From Oscillatoria sp. CS-180 (lineage in GTDB: Bacteria > Cyanobacteriota > Cyanobacteriia > Phormidesmidales > Phormidesmidaceae): a DNA stretch of 64,000 nt. Position numbers and translations under genes: made by a program. Every line of letters starts with the position of its first letter. Within the stretch, counting starts at the first letter, position 1. The DNA is taken from contig NZ_JAQMUB010000083.1 of the NCBI RefSeq assembly GCF_028330965.1, positions 85,553 through 149,552 of the forward strand. Direction: 5' to 3'. Below, piece after piece: positions 1 to 10,431 of the stretch. The notes below the pieces were generated by a model. That model ran no database searches. It was not told the DNA's origin and was given only the letters and a program-made list of their open reading frames with translations.

Positions 1-230
1 TTATTTGATCTGCTGCGGCCTGCGATCGCAGACGGTGAAAATGGTGAGTTGATGATGATGTTGGCTCCAGTCAGCATCTACTAATAGCGCATAGGGCAAA
101 CTCGTCGATCAGAGCTGGAGAAACTTCATCCTGCTCCAAATCCGAGTAAATCCAGATGACCTGCCATGGGGAGCAGCATCGGCATATAGAATAATCAGGA
201 TCTATATCCCTGCTTCCCTGGATAAAACTT

Positions 231-3200
231 ATGCCGCGCCGCGACGACATTCAAAAAATTCTGCTAATTGGCTCTGGTCCGATTGTGATTGGGCAAGCCT
301 GTGAGTTTGACTATTCCGGCACCCAAGCATGTAAAGCGTTACGAGAAGAGGGATACGAGGTTGTGCTGGTGAACTCCAACCCGGCCACCATCATGACTGA
401 TCCGGAGACAGCTGACCGTACCTATATTGAGCCACTGACGACAGAGATCGTCACCAGAATTATTGAGCAAGAACGCCCCAATGCTTTGTTACCGACGATG
501 GGTGGGCAAACCGCTTTAAACTTGGCGGTGGATTTAGCCAAAAGCGGAGTCCTGGAACGCAACGGCGTTGAGTTGATTGGGGCACAGCTAGCGGCCATTG
601 AGAAAGCTGAAGATCGCAAGCTGTTTAAAGAGGCAATGGAGCGTATTGGGTTGGCGGTCTGTCCGTCCGGTCTGGCCGAAACGATGGCGGAAGTCAAGGC
701 CGTTGCTGCCAAAATCGACATGTTTCCGCTGATTATTCGGCCTGCGTTCACTTTGGGCGGAGCCGGAGGGGGGATTGCTTACAACCAAGAGGAACTGGAG
801 CGAATTGCCCGGTCTGGTTTAGATGCCAGTCCCGTTTCACAAATCATTATCGAACAGTCGCTTTTGGGTTGGAAGGAATATGAACTGGAGGTCATGCGTG
901 ACCTCGCCGACAACGTTGTCATTATTTGCTCAATTGAAAACGTTGATCCCATGGGTATCCATACAGGAGATTCCATCACGGTCGCCCCAGCTCAAACCCT
1001 GACCGATAAGGAATATCAGCGATTACGCGATGCCTCTATCCGCATCATTCGTGAAATTGGCGTAGAAACAGGCGGTTCTAACATTCAGTTTGCCGTCAAT
1101 CCGGTAGATGGAGATTTCATTGTCATTGAGATGAATCCTCGCGTTTCTCGGAGTTCGGCATTGGCGTCAAAAGCGACGGGCTTTCCGATCGCAAAATTCG
1201 CTGCCAAGTTGGCCGTCGGTTATAGCCTTGACGAAATTTCCAACGACATTACGCAAAAGACGCCGGCCAGTTTTGAACCCACAATTGACTATGTGGTGAC
1301 TAAAGTGCCGCGCTTCGCTTTCGAAAAGTTTCCCGGCACTGATCCCATTCTGACAACCCAAATGAAGTCGGTGGGTGAAGCGATGGCAATTGGGCGGACC
1401 TTTCAAGAGTCGTTTCAAAAAGCCTTACGATCGCTCGAAACAGGACGAGCCGGTTGGGGCTGCGATCGCAAGGAAACCCTACCTAATCTCTCCACCCTGC
1501 GCTCTCGTCTCAGAAAACCGAGTCCAGATCGCATTTTCACGGTTCGCCATGCCATGCAGCTGCGGCTTGAACTCGACGAGATCTATTCGCTGACGGGGAT
1601 TGATCCCTGGTTTTTGCATAAGTTTGCTGAGCTGCTCGAAACCGAAAAGTGGCTTAAACGCACCTCGCTAGGGTCATTGACGGCTCAGCAGATGATGCAA
1701 ATTAAGCAGCAAGGTTTTAGCGATCGCCAAATTGCCTTTGCGAAGAACACAACGGAAGCCGAAGTCCGCGCTCTGCGTCAATCGCTCGGTGTCCGTCCCG
1801 TATACAAAACGGTTGATACTTGTGCGGCTGAATTTGAAGCCTACACGCCCTACTACTACTCTACCTACGAGACCGAATCAGAAGTTCAGCCCAGCGCTCG
1901 CCGCAAAGTCATGATTCTGGGCGGTGGACCCAATCGGATTGGGCAGGGCATTGAGTTTGACTATTGTTGCTGCCATGCCTCCTTTGCGCTACAGGCAGAT
2001 GGTTTCGAGACCATCATGGTGAACTCCAATCCCGAAACAGTTTCTACCGACTACGACACTAGCGATCGCCTCTATTTCGAGCCACTGACTCAAGAAGATG
2101 TCCTCAACATCATTGAAACAGAGCAGCCGGAAGGCATCATCGTTCAGTTTGGCGGCCAAACACCCCTGAAGCTAGCCGTTCCCCTACAAACCTATCTGCA
2201 AAAGATATCTGCGCCCTCACCCGATCACCCATCTACTCGAATTTGGGGGACTTCTCCTGACTCCATCGACATCGCTGAAGACCGAGAGCGCTTTGAGCAA
2301 ATTCTTCGGGAACTGGATATCGTGCAGCCTGCTAATGGTATTGCTCGCAGCTATGATGAAGCGCTCAGCATTGCCCGCCATATCGACTATCCAGTGGTTG
2401 TGCGCCCCAGTTATGTTCTGGGTGGGCGAGCGATGGAGATTGTCTATTCCGATCAGGAATTGGAACACTACATGACCTATGCCGTGCAGGTGGAGCCTAA
2501 TCACCCCATTCTGATTGACAAGTTTTTGGAAGACGCGGTTGAGGTAGATGTGGATGCGATCGCGGATGCGACAGGAACGGTTGTAATTGGTGGCATTATG
2601 GAGCACATCGAGCAGGCTGGTATCCACTCTGGGGACTCCGCCTGCTCCATTCCAACAATGACCTTGGCTAAGACGTCTCTCGCAACTATTCGAGAATGGA
2701 CACTCAAGCTGGCCAAGCGGCTACAGGTGGTTGGATTGATGAATATCCAGTTTGCTGTGAAAGATGAGCAGGTGTATATCCTAGAGGCCAACCCTCGCGC
2801 TTCTCGCACCGTTCCCTTTGTCTCCAAAGCTACAGGCTTACCCTTAGCAAAATTGGCCGTGCAGGTGATGGCAGGTAAAACGCTGGCTGATTTGGGAATC
2901 ACTGAAGAGATTATCCCTGGCTATATTTCTGTCAAAGAGGCGGTCTTGCCCTTTGAACGCTTTTCCGGCACGGATACGATTTTGGGGCCAGAGATGCGAT
3001 CGACCGGTGAAGTCATGGGCATTGATGTGGATTTTGGTAAAGCCTTTGCCAAGGCCGAGCTAGGAGCCAATCAGCATCTTCCCCAGGGCGGGACGGTTTT
3101 TGTCTCAATGAACGATCGCGACAAAACAGCCGTCGTTCCAGTGGTTCAAGAGCTGGCCGATTTAGGCTTTGAGCTAGTTGCGACCAGCGGCACCTGTCAG

Positions 3201-3485
3201 GTTCTCAAGCAAAACGGTCTCACGGTCGATCCCGTGCTGAAGGTTCACGAAGGCCGCCCTCACGTTGTTGATTTGATGAAAAATGGACAGATTCAGCTCA
3301 TCCTCAATACACCCATAGGCGATAAGGCTCAACAAGACGACCATGAGATTCGCCGGACAGCACTGAGTTACAAAATTCCTACCATCACCACGATCGCGGC
3401 TGCCCGTGCCACTGCCGCCGCCATCCGTACCCTGCAAAAAGAGACTCTCTCAGTCAAAGCCCTGCAGGATTATTTGAAAGACTAA
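231..3485 (+). CDS. carB: Carbamoyl-phosphate synthase large subunit
   Basis: Makes carbamoyl phosphate from bicarbonate, ammonia supplied by CarA, and two ATP, feeding arginine and pyrimidine synthesis in the cytosol. The 1084-residue product has the expected duplicated layout. The first half opens with [20 protein letters not shown] and the second, near residue 560, with a matching [19 protein letters not shown]. Each half carries an ATP-grasp fold, with [12 protein letters not shown] in the first and [14 protein letters not shown] in the second. The last 130 residues form the MGS-like allosteric domain (ATSGTCQVL). Length is close to the usual 1070-1080, and no key region is missing. The ATG at 231 is the first start in frame. 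carA is not in the window, so the two subunits are not co-transcribed here. The identification is secure. Confidence 0.98.
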   Translation: MPRRDDIQKILLIGSGPIVIGQACEFDYSGTQACKALREEGYEVVLVNSNPATIMTDPETADRTYIEPLTTEIVTRIIEQERPNALLPTMGGQTALNLAVDLAKSGVLERNGVELIGAQLAAIEKAEDRKLFKEAMERIGLAVCPSGLAETMAEVKAVAAKIDMFPLIIRPAFTLGGAGGGIAYNQEELERIARSGLDASPVSQIIIEQSLLGWKEYELEVMRDLADNVVIICSIENVDPMGIHTGDSITVAPAQTLTDKEYQRLRDASIRIIREIGVETGGSNIQFAVNPVDGDFIVIEMNPRVSRSSALASKATGFPIAKFAAKLAVGYSLDEISNDITQKTPASFEPTIDYVVTKVPRFAFEKFPGTDPILTTQMKSVGEAMAIGRTFQESFQKALRSLETGRAGWGCDRKETLPNLSTLRSRLRKPSPDRIFTVRHAMQLRLELDEIYSLTGIDPWFLHKFAELLETEKWLKRTSLGSLTAQQMMQIKQQGFSDRQIAFAKNTTEAEVRALRQSLGVRPVYKTVDTCAAEFEAYTPYYYSTYETESEVQPSARRKVMILGGGPNRIGQGIEFDYCCCHASFALQADGFETIMVNSNPETVSTDYDTSDRLYFEPLTQEDVLNIIETEQPEGIIVQFGGQTPLKLAVPLQTYLQKISAPSPDHPSTRIWGTSPDSIDIAEDRERFEQILRELDIVQPANGIARSYDEALSIARHIDYPVVVRPSYVLGGRAMEIVYSDQELEHYMTYAVQVEPNHPILIDKFLEDAVEVDVDAIADATGTVVIGGIMEHIEQAGIHSGDSACSIPTMTLAKTSLATIREWTLKLAKRLQVVGLMNIQFAVKDEQVYILEANPRASRTVPFVSKATGLPLAKLAVQVMAGKTLADLGITEEIIPGYISVKEAVLPFERFSGTDTILGPEMRSTGEVMGIDVDFGKAFAKAELGANQHLPQGGTVFVSMNDRDKTAVVPVVQELADLGFELVATSGTCQVLKQNGLTVDPVLKVHEGRPHVVDLMKNGQIQLILNTPIGDKAQQDDHEIRRTALSYKIPTITTIAAARATAAAIRTLQKETLSVKALQDYLKD

Positions 3486-3578
3486 CGGTGTAGATGCACA
3501 GCTATTCTCGTAATTCAATGACGAAAATCTTCGACACGATGCCAACTTATCTCGATTCGGGAATCAAACCTTTGTTTG

Positions 3579-3600
3579 GGGACGCGACACATCGCGTCCC
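3579..3600. repeat. Perfect hairpin downstream of carB
   Basis: A 9-bp perfect stem (GGGACGCGA, 3579-3587, and its complement, 3592-3600) encloses the 4-base loop CACA. It lies about 95 bases after the carB stop and before the convergent DoxX-like gene. No run of T follows on either strand, so it is not a clear intrinsic terminator. It could still stabilise mRNA 3' ends or be one copy of a small dispersed hairpin repeat. No second copy was noticed in this window. Confidence 0.5.
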
Positions 3601-3637
3601 GCTTCCACATCTCTAAAAAGTCACCAACCACTCACTC

Positions 3638-4081
3638 TCATACATTGATCTGCTTCTGAGACCTTCCCTTCTCAACCACAAATAAAGTGTCCAAATCTCG
3701 CAGATAAAATACGCCGAAACAAGCAGCTAACATGGGCCAAGCTGCAAAAAAGAGAATATTAGGTGCGGTAAAAGGGTCCAAATATCGTGGAAAAGACACG
3801 ATTGTCGAAACCGCATGCATGAGCAACACGGCACCATAAGTCCACGTCTTTTTAATGCCTGCAACGAAGCCCAAAACAATTACGAGTTGGACAATCCCGA
3901 TGCCATAAATCAACGCAGTACCCAATCCTTGAATGCCATAGAAAGCAGCGAAAACCTGACTAGCGTGATCGGGCTTTAAAAACTTATCCAGCACCCAAAT
4001 CAGCATGACGACGAAGATACTCAGACGGAGCAACAACAAAACGAGGGGCACACGTCCACCGACCGTATTACCGTTGATCAC
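3638..4081 (-). CDS. DoxX-like small integral membrane protein
   Basis: A 147-residue membrane protein with four hydrophobic segments, at roughly residues 12-32, 54-76, 82-100 and 106-126, a layout typical of DoxX-like proteins. The start is a GTG at 4081; AGGAGG lies seven bases upstream of it on this strand, which decides the start. The C-terminal tail is short and basic. The gene converges on carB and reads away from the tRNA-Asp region. The DoxX assignment rests on topology and general resemblance, not on a diagnostic motif; the function is unknown. Confidence 0.7.
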   Translation of the reverse strand: MINGNTVGGRVPLVLLLLRLSIFVVMLIWVLDKFLKPDHASQVFAAFYGIQGLGTALIYGIGIVQLVIVLGFVAGIKKTWTYGAVLLMHAVSTIVSFPRYLDPFTAPNILFFAAWPMLAACFGVFYLRDLDTLFVVEKGRSQKQINV

Positions 4082-4231
4082 AGCAACCTCCTGATAGAGC
4101 TGAAAAGACTTCCTTTAGGATTAAGGACGTCCCTGAGGAGATGCTGAGCTTGATATGAAAATTAGTATTTGATAGATATCGCCGTCACCATCCAAGGTGA
4201 GACAAGCACAAATCAATGATTTCCAGTAAAA

Positions 4232-4305
4232 CGGGCCTGACGGGATTCGAACCCGCAACTTCCGCCGTGACAGGGCGGTGCTCTAACCAATTGAACTACA
4301 GGCCC
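4232..4305 (-). tRNA. trnD-GUC: tRNA-Asp (anticodon GTC)
   Basis: Read on the minus strand, the 74 bases fold as a complete cloverleaf. The acceptor stem is GGGCCTG/CAGGCCC with discriminator G, the D-loop is AGTTCAATTGGTTAGAGC, and the anticodon stem CCGCC/GGCGG surrounds CTGTCAC with anticodon GTC. The T-arm is GCGGGTTCGAATCCCGT. The 3' CCA is not encoded. G at the discriminator position fits bacterial tRNA-Asp. Confidence 0.97.
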
Positions 4306-4378
4306 TTACAAAGGACGATCTCTATCTTGTCTTCCAGGACTGATTTTGTCAAATGTTTTGAGAAAAAATTTCAGTGGG

Positions 4379-5968
4379 TTAAGCAGAGGCGGTTAGGTGC
4401 GGAACTGTGGTGACTTGCCAGTAGGGTTTTGCGAAGTTGGTGAGCCACTGTTTGACGTGGTAAGTGGCGCGGCAGTCGTCTTCGTTGTAACGGAGGATAG
4501 CGTTGAGGTAGGCGCGATCGCCCGTTGTCAGCCATTCGTTATACCAGCAGATCGACTGTGCTCCATTGGCATCGCTGTCGCGCCATTCAAACCCCATCCA
4601 GCGGGCAATGTGCTTTAAGGCATAGCTTTCCACCGGAAGCGTCACCGCCTCAGTCACACACCAGTGAATGTCTACGAAACGGGCTAGCAAGCGCCGTAGG
4701 TCGTCTGGGGGGAGACTGCCGTAGTGTTGGGTTAGCTTCTTTGCCGTCTGTGCCTCATAAGGGCAAAAATGGTAGATGGGAGCTTGAGGATATCGCAGGA
4801 CCAAATCAAGAAACTGCTCCCATGCCGTTTGTTCGTCCTCCACAGTTTCTGCCAAGAGCGGATGGAATTCTTCGGTTTGAGTCCGGTGGTCAACTACCAG
4901 TACGCCGTGCAGATAAATCACATCGACGTCAGGAGCTGCCTCGATATCGAAGTACAGCTCAACCTCTGCGCTGGGAAGATCTTGGGGCGCAAGAACAAAG
5001 CCATTCAGGGGAGGTGTCGGGGTGCGGGCGATCGCCTCGTTATACAAAGTTGCCTGAGCTTGGTGAACGAGCTTTTCGGCTACGGCATCGCCAAAGCCTG
5101 GCAGATACGCGAGCTGAGTTGGATGGGCCTGTGCCAAATCTGAAACAGTGGTCAGATTTTGAGTTTTAAGATGACTGTAGCGAGCTGGGGTGACGCCAGG
5201 GAGTAACGAGAGATGAAACGTATCTCGGGCTGTTTCATAGCAATGACTGAACCAACGACATAGGTCACAACGACTATGGGCAATGAAGACCTCCGGAGCG
5301 CGATCGCTCTGCAAATCAGCTAGGCACGCCTCTAGAGCTTCGCCAAACTTGGAGAGTTGCTGATCTAGATCAACAGAATGGTAGCGGCCTTCTCGTAGCG
5401 CCAGCCAGCTTTCATGGGGCCAGTTGCCTTGAGAGTAGGCCAACACATAGGCGTGGAACGTCGCAACAATTTGGTAGTCGAGCTTGGGTTTTTTGCCGAG
5501 CTTGATATCAACAGGAGCATACTGCCAGTCTCCCCAAACGGACCACCCCGCTTGTTTAACCAGCAAGTCCGGACGGCTCACCAGGTAAAGGTCGTTTTCC
5601 ACAGCATTGAGCAAGACGCCGCCAACGATGTAATCTACCCCCTGTGACATCAAGGCGATCGTTTCTTGGGCACCTTTACGCCAGTCCCCGCGCTGATATT
5701 GAGGACGGCAAAGCGGCTCATAGTCTTCTAGGACAGCAGCTCGATGCTCTGCGCTATCCTGCTTGATTTTTTGCAGATAATCACTAGGTCTATCGGCTTG
5801 GGCAGAGTCGTGATGGGTGTCTAGATAAGCGCGACGGGAACAGCGCTGGTAGTGGAGTAGCAAGTCGTCAGTAATCCACTGGAGGGATTGCTGAGCAGCG
5901 TCTTTGAAATCTCTAGCAATGGGGCGATGCGGCTCTGTCAGGGGTCTCAATTGGCTACCCCCAGACAT
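4379..5968 (-). CDS. TM0106-family RecB-like nuclease with RNase H-type exonuclease domain
   Basis: A two-nuclease fusion of about 529 residues, counted from the ATG at 5968; an in-frame TTG at 6001 would add 11. The N-terminal part is RecB/Cas4-like. It has an early Cys (residue 43), Asp 134, the DIK motif (154-156), a QIVATFHAYVLA helix, and a Cys trio (234, 237, 243) in CDLCRWFSHC that would complete a 4Fe-4S cluster. A helix-hairpin-helix-like stretch (LAYLPGFGDAVAEKL) follows. The C-terminal third is a DEDD RNase H-fold exonuclease, with YFDIEA carrying D341 and E343, and a late YNEDDCRATY motif. Proteins of this architecture are known as the TM0106 family, whose cellular role is unproven; DNA or RNA end processing is likely. 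All key nuclease residues are present. Confidence 0.88.
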   Translation of the reverse strand: MSGGSQLRPLTEPHRPIARDFKDAAQQSLQWITDDLLLHYQRCSRRAYLDTHHDSAQADRPSDYLQKIKQDSAEHRAAVLEDYEPLCRPQYQRGDWRKGAQETIALMSQGVDYIVGGVLLNAVENDLYLVSRPDLLVKQAGWSVWGDWQYAPVDIKLGKKPKLDYQIVATFHAYVLAYSQGNWPHESWLALREGRYHSVDLDQQLSKFGEALEACLADLQSDRAPEVFIAHSRCDLCRWFSHCYETARDTFHLSLLPGVTPARYSHLKTQNLTTVSDLAQAHPTQLAYLPGFGDAVAEKLVHQAQATLYNEAIARTPTPPLNGFVLAPQDLPSAEVELYFDIEAAPDVDVIYLHGVLVVDHRTQTEEFHPLLAETVEDEQTAWEQFLDLVLRYPQAPIYHFCPYEAQTAKKLTQHYGSLPPDDLRRLLARFVDIHWCVTEAVTLPVESYALKHIARWMGFEWRDSDANGAQSICWYNEWLTTGDRAYLNAILRYNEDDCRATYHVKQWLTNFAKPYWQVTTVPHLTASA

Positions 5969-6001
5969 GAGACGATGTGGCAGGGGGTAGCTAGCAGACA
6001 A

Positions 6002-6394
6002 GGTTAGTTATCGAAAAAACAAAAGGTTTGAGAAAGGGTGACATCCGATCAGGCATCTTCAGCATCCTATGTGGTTGCTGCTGCAGCACACTTTTGAGAA
6101 CCTCATGTCGTTCCCAATAAGATCCTTGGTCAGGTCGGCAAGATACGGTCACAGTGCTCTTCAAAATACCGTCCGAGGAAGCGATGCCCTACTATCTTGT
6201 AGCGAACCATCACGCTACGAAGACAGCATAAATTCTGATCTATTGACAGTTATACAGCATTATGGGGTGCGTCAGAGCACTGTTTCGTGCTTCTTACTTC
6301 TGTCGAGGGGTGCAAGGTATTTTTTGATTAAAAGCAACTCGGAGATAACACTGATACGCTGATAGCATTCGGTTTATACATTTCTCTGATTGAT
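6002..6394. other. Intergenic spacer, no supported gene
   Basis: A 393-base spacer between the divergent nuclease and lyase genes. It should hold both promoters. I see no tRNA, no strong hairpin and no convincing coding sequence; an open frame at 6069-6362 lacks recognisable features. Confidence 0.5.
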
Positions 6395-7618
6395 ATGGTT
6401 TTGAGTTCTCCTTCAGAAACGGATGCTCGTTTGCAGCAGTTTCGCCAACAGTTTCCGGCATTGGTGAACAAGCGCTATTTCAATTTTGGTGGACAAGGAC
6501 CGCTACCTCAATGTGCGCTGGATGCCCTGCAGCAGGCTCAGCTGAAAATTCAGAGGGAAGGTCCTTTCTCTGGAGCAGTCAATCAGTGGCTGCAACAGGC
6601 TGGAACGGAAATGCGGCAGGCTCTGGCAAATGTTCTTCAAGTTCCTGGAGATACGATGACGCTGACTGAAAGCGTTACAGTGGGCTGCAATATTCCTTTG
6701 TGGGGCATAGATTGGCGACCGGGCGATCGCATCCTCCTCACCGACTGTGAGCACCCCGGCATTGTCGCCACTGTGCAGGAAATCAGCCGTCGATTTCAGG
6801 TCGCTGTGGATGTGTGTTCCGTATTAGCAACCGCTCAGGAAGGCGATCCGGTGGCCGCAATCGCTGCGGCTCTTCAGCCTCGAACTCGACTTCTGGTCGT
6901 CAGCCATATTTTGTGGAATACTGGGCAGGTTTTGCCCCTGGCTGACATCGTGCGCCTCTGTCACGACCATACGCCTGACCCTGCCTGGGTCCTGGTCGAT
7001 GCGGCTCAATCTGTGGGCATGATGCCTCTGAGTCTGAGTGACACTGAAGTCGATTTTTACGCCTTTACAGGCCATAAATGGTGCTGTGGTCCTGCGGGTC
7101 TTGGGGGGCTTTATGTCAGACCTGAGATGCGGCAGGCGATCGCCCCAACCTTTATTGGCTGGCGCAGCATTACAACGGATGCCCATGCTAATCCAACGGG
7201 CTGGCAACCAACAGGACAGCGCTACGAAGTGGCGACGTCCGATTACCCCCTAATGGCGGGCTTACAGGCAGCACTAAGTTTGCATCAAACCTGGGGAAGT
7301 TCTGGCGATCGCTATCAGCGAATTTGCACCCTTGGACGTCAGCTGTGGCAGCAGCTAGCAACGCATCCTCGCATTCGCATGATTTGCGCCGAGCCACCTG
7401 AATCGGGTCTCGTGTCCTTTGAAATATTGGATTCAACTGAGACACCCTCCCGAGAGTGTCATGTGCGCTTAGTCAAAGATCTTGAGGCGGATGGAATGAT
7501 GCTCCGAACTTTGCTGGATCCCCATTGCGTTCGGGCCTGTGTCCACTACCTCACCCTAGAGGCTGAAGTGGGGGAGTTAAGCGATCGCATTTTTCGTTGG
7601 ATTCAAAACAATGGGTAA
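6395..7618 (+). CDS. L-cysteine/cystine C-S lyase (C-DES type, aminotransferase class V)
   Basis: A PLP enzyme of 407 residues related to NifS/SufS. It resembles the Synechocystis C-DES lyase, which breaks cystine to give pyruvate, ammonia and a persulfide usable for Fe-S cluster assembly. Seen in the sequence: the N-terminal block RYFNFGGQGPLP; LTDCEHPGI, which contributes to cofactor stacking; LVDAAQSVG, with the Asp that contacts the pyridine nitrogen; and FTGHKWCCGPAG, with the Schiff-base Lys near residue 228. The region EVATSDYPLMAGLQAAL also matches the C-DES subgroup better than SufS. I see no sulfur-accepting Cys loop of the SufS kind. Transcribed alone, with long spacers on both sides. 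Confidence 0.88.
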   Translation: MVLSSPSETDARLQQFRQQFPALVNKRYFNFGGQGPLPQCALDALQQAQLKIQREGPFSGAVNQWLQQAGTEMRQALANVLQVPGDTMTLTESVTVGCNIPLWGIDWRPGDRILLTDCEHPGIVATVQEISRRFQVAVDVCSVLATAQEGDPVAAIAAALQPRTRLLVVSHILWNTGQVLPLADIVRLCHDHTPDPAWVLVDAAQSVGMMPLSLSDTEVDFYAFTGHKWCCGPAGLGGLYVRPEMRQAIAPTFIGWRSITTDAHANPTGWQPTGQRYEVATSDYPLMAGLQAALSLHQTWGSSGDRYQRICTLGRQLWQQLATHPRIRMICAEPPESGLVSFEILDSTETPSRECHVRLVKDLEADGMMLRTLLDPHCVRACVHYLTLEAEVGELSDRIFRWIQNNG

Positions 7619-7941
7619 TTCGCAAGATTCACCCAAAAGGGTTAGTGCGCCCACCCAATTTCTAGTTTCTAATAGTTAACACCTGCATCCCTTTTGCGAT
7701 CCCTGGGGTATACAGAGAGCGGTGGTGTATCTCTAACGTGCTAAACAATATCTCTTAAAACTGGGTATTGAGAAAGGTTCAATAAGGTGTCAGATTTTCT
7801 CAGTCGCCATTCTTCCATCGAGGATATAGGATGGCTTTTGTCTCTACTCAGTAAAAATCAGAATTCTTATGAATCCCTAACTCTAATCCCCAGCACCCTA
7901 AACTTTATTGGCTTTAAGAGAATCTAGAGACAAGTTCTCCA
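7619..7941. other. Intergenic spacer upstream of cyclase gene
   Basis: A 323-base spacer between two co-directional genes. It is AT-rich after 7730 and probably contains the cyclase promoter. I see no gene, tRNA or clear terminator. Confidence 0.4.
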
Positions 7942-9486
7942 GTGAGCTGCATGATAGCTGATATTCAGACCAATCCTCTTCTTAAGCTTGAGCGGCAGCT
8001 ACGATGGCTGTTGCCGCCGGATTTGTATGCAGCAGTGTGGGTGGATCCGTCTCCTCCAATGTTAATGAAGGTCTTTGAGCATCTGCGAACATTGCAGCAC
8101 GTGCTGATCGACTACGTTCCACGCGATGTTTATGACAATCCACCGCACCCTGGCCATCCTCGCTACAGTTGGCAAGAGGGTGCCCTACTCTTTACTGATC
8201 TAGCTGGGTTTACGCCCCTGCTAGAAGCTTGTGCTTCAGAGGGATTAGTGGGCGCGGAACTACTTCTGAAAGTACTGAATAATTATTTCTCTGAGATGAT
8301 TGAAATTCTCAGTAAATCCAGCGGTAATTTGTTGGAATTTACGGGAGATGCTCTGCTGGTTCAGTTTGCGACGGGGGAACCGCAACGCGATATTACTCAG
8401 GCCATCAACACAGGTTTGCGCATGCAGCGAGCCATGAAACCGTTTCAAAAAATTGCGACTTATCGAGGAGAGCTATCCCTCAATATGCGGGTGGGTATCC
8501 ATGCAGGGCAATACGTGACGGCTGATATTGGAACACCGCAGCGAATGGCCCATGTTCTTTTAGGAAGAGCCGTGACGGTGGCTAAAAAAGCTGAAGGTTG
8601 TGGCCAGATTCGCCAAGTGTCGCTGACAACTTGTGTGAAGGAAAAGCTCAGCGATCGCATTCAGCTCACTCCTATCGACAACCATCACTGGTTAGTGGTC
8701 GATAATCTAAGTTCTGAGGAGCTTGGAGAATATGAAATTACCGTCGCCCGTCGCCGCAGCACCTACATGTTCTTCGACCGGAGTACTGATGGTTTACTCA
8801 ATGAGATCGAAATGGCTGTACAGCGTGTAGAACCATTGACCAGCTACATGCCGCGTTCTGTGCTGCAACTGATGGTAGAAACGGCTTCCGATCGACGAAT
8901 TCCGCCGGCATTTCCAACGATTGCGATCGCGTTTGTGAACTTGATGGGGCTGCCAGAGTCGGTCGATGATGCCTTACCTGAAGAAACTGCCGATCTGGTG
9001 AATTGCTTCTCCAATGCCTTCTCCCTCATCAATGGCGTTGTTGAAGTTAAAGGCGGCATTCTGCAGAAAGTTACTTATCACTCGATTGGTTCAGAAATTT
9101 TGATTCATTTCGGAGTTCTAAATCCTGATGCGAATGATTCTAAACGAGCCATTGAGACGATGAGCGCCATTCGAGACTTAGTACAGTCCATTGCGCCGCC
9201 AACCGTGCAAGGTCAGCCCATTCAGTTGACCTGCCGCATTGGACTGACCTATGGTCCCGTGTTTGCGGCTGAGATTGGAGAGCGACGCGGACGACGGGAA
9301 TTCAATGTCTTAGGCGATACGGTAAACACAGCTGCTCGTATTATGAGCCGTGCCGGTGAGAATGAAATTTGGATGAATCAAGCCATGCACGATCGCATTA
9401 GCTCTGAGTTTGAGACCTATCCGTTAGGGGAATTCTGTTTAAAGGGAAAGTCCTTGCCGCAACCTATCTTTGCGCTAAAAAATTAA
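7942..9486 (+). CDS. Tandem-domain class III nucleotide cyclase (soluble adenylyl cyclase-like)
   Basis: Predicted to form a cyclic nucleotide from NTP. The protein has 514 residues from the GTG at 7942; an ATG at 7951 is an equally good start, and numbering here is from the GTG. Two cyclase homology domains lie at about 78-270 and 322-510. Domain 1 keeps both metal-binding Asp residues (D86 in FTDLAGFT, D136 in FTGDALL) but has T212/K216 where the transition-state Asn/Arg should be. Domain 2 has N333 and S384 at the metal positions but keeps N462 and R466 (VNTAAR). One complete site can therefore form only between the domains, as in mammalian transmembrane and soluble adenylyl cyclases. The base-selecting positions of domain 2 read H380 and N455, so ATP versus GTP cannot be predicted. 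No membrane segments are seen, so it is probably soluble. Confidence 0.88.
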   Translation: MSCMIADIQTNPLLKLERQLRWLLPPDLYAAVWVDPSPPMLMKVFEHLRTLQHVLIDYVPRDVYDNPPHPGHPRYSWQEGALLFTDLAGFTPLLEACASEGLVGAELLLKVLNNYFSEMIEILSKSSGNLLEFTGDALLVQFATGEPQRDITQAINTGLRMQRAMKPFQKIATYRGELSLNMRVGIHAGQYVTADIGTPQRMAHVLLGRAVTVAKKAEGCGQIRQVSLTTCVKEKLSDRIQLTPIDNHHWLVVDNLSSEELGEYEITVARRRSTYMFFDRSTDGLLNEIEMAVQRVEPLTSYMPRSVLQLMVETASDRRIPPAFPTIAIAFVNLMGLPESVDDALPEETADLVNCFSNAFSLINGVVEVKGGILQKVTYHSIGSEILIHFGVLNPDANDSKRAIETMSAIRDLVQSIAPPTVQGQPIQLTCRIGLTYGPVFAAEIGERRGRREFNVLGDTVNTAARIMSRAGENEIWMNQAMHDRISSEFETYPLGEFCLKGKSLPQPIFALKN

Positions 9487-9549
9487 TGTGTCTTAGGGAA
9501 GTGCTGCTGAAAGGGATAATGATGAAGTTGATCTCACTAGCGATTGCCT

Positions 9550-10182
9550 ATGTCCCTCAGTAAAACGGCTGTTCCCTTAGACGTTATTCGCTATAACGAG
9601 CAAGGATTGGTTCCGGCGATCGTGCAGGATTATCTAGATGGCACTGTGCTGATGATGGCCTGGATGAATGTAGATTCCTTGCAGAAAACCTTGGAAACGG
9701 GCGAAACCTGGTTTTGGAGTCGCTCTCGTCAAGAGCTATGGCATAAAGGTGCAAGTTCGGGTCATCTCCAAAAAGTGCAAACCATTCGTTACGACTGTGA
9801 TAGTGATGCTTTGTTAGTGACGGTTGAGCAAGTGGGTGATGTGGCCTGCCATACCGGGGAGCGAAGCTGCTTTCACCAAGTTGATGGACAGATTCAAACG
9901 CCGATGGCAGATACGCTGTCTCAAGTGTTCGCGGTTATTTGCGATCGTCAAGCGCATCCAAAAGAGGGGTCATATACCAACAAGCTACTGACTGGAGGGG
10001 ACAATGCCATACTCAAAAAAATTGGTGAGGAAAGCGCTGAAGTCGTCATGGCCTGCAAAGACGATAACCCTGATGCGATCGCTGGAGAAGTTGCTGATCT
10101 GCTCTATCACACATTGGTAGCATTAGCGCATCACCAAGTTGATATCAAAGCGGTTTATCAAAAACTTCAAGCACGGCGATGA
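9550..10182 (+). CDS. hisIE: Bifunctional phosphoribosyl-AMP cyclohydrolase / phosphoribosyl-ATP pyrophosphatase
   Basis: Catalyses the second and third steps of histidine synthesis. The 210-residue protein starts at the ATG at 9550 (an in-frame TTG at 9544 precedes it). The N-terminal HisI part has [30 protein letters not shown] and the metal-binding CDSDALL and CHTGERSCF motifs. The C-terminal HisE part (about 115-210) has [21 protein letters not shown], the EExxE-type metal site, and [11 protein letters not shown]. Both halves look complete. The gene follows the cyclase after about 60 bases on the same strand, without an obvious terminator between them. Confidence 0.96.
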   Translation: MSLSKTAVPLDVIRYNEQGLVPAIVQDYLDGTVLMMAWMNVDSLQKTLETGETWFWSRSRQELWHKGASSGHLQKVQTIRYDCDSDALLVTVEQVGDVACHTGERSCFHQVDGQIQTPMADTLSQVFAVICDRQAHPKEGSYTNKLLTGGDNAILKKIGEESAEVVMACKDDNPDAIAGEVADLLYHTLVALAHHQVDIKAVYQKLQARR

Positions 10183-10431
10183 TTGAGCGAGCGTGTTAAA
10201 TTTTTGACAAACATCAGCCCGTATGGGGCTACACTGAGGCAGCTATTATCTACGCCTTCCTGTATATCTGTACAGAAATTGATCAAGTCAATGTAATGTG
10301 CCTGACTTTGTTCAAATCAGGTTTTCTTGAGAGGTGGCACGATATTGATGTGATTGAGTTATTCTTTGTATCGTTCTCTGAGTATTTGGGTCGTAACCTC
10401 GGTTGTTTTCCTGGCATGACAACTTGAATCA

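Noticed and set aside
2217..2627. 136-residue minus-strand open frame inside carB
   Set aside because: Antisense shadow of a highly conserved gene.
4525..5169. 214-residue plus-strand open frame
   Set aside because: Antisense to the TM0106-type nuclease, whose nuclease and Cys motifs are intact.
6069..6362. 97-residue open frame in the spacer before the C-S lyase gene
   Set aside because: No recognisable domain, no ribosome site and low-complexity composition; probably promoter DNA.
10204..10235. TTGACA followed by TACACT as a sigma-70 promoter before the MinD-like gene
   Set aside because: The spacing is 20 bases, too long for a confident call.
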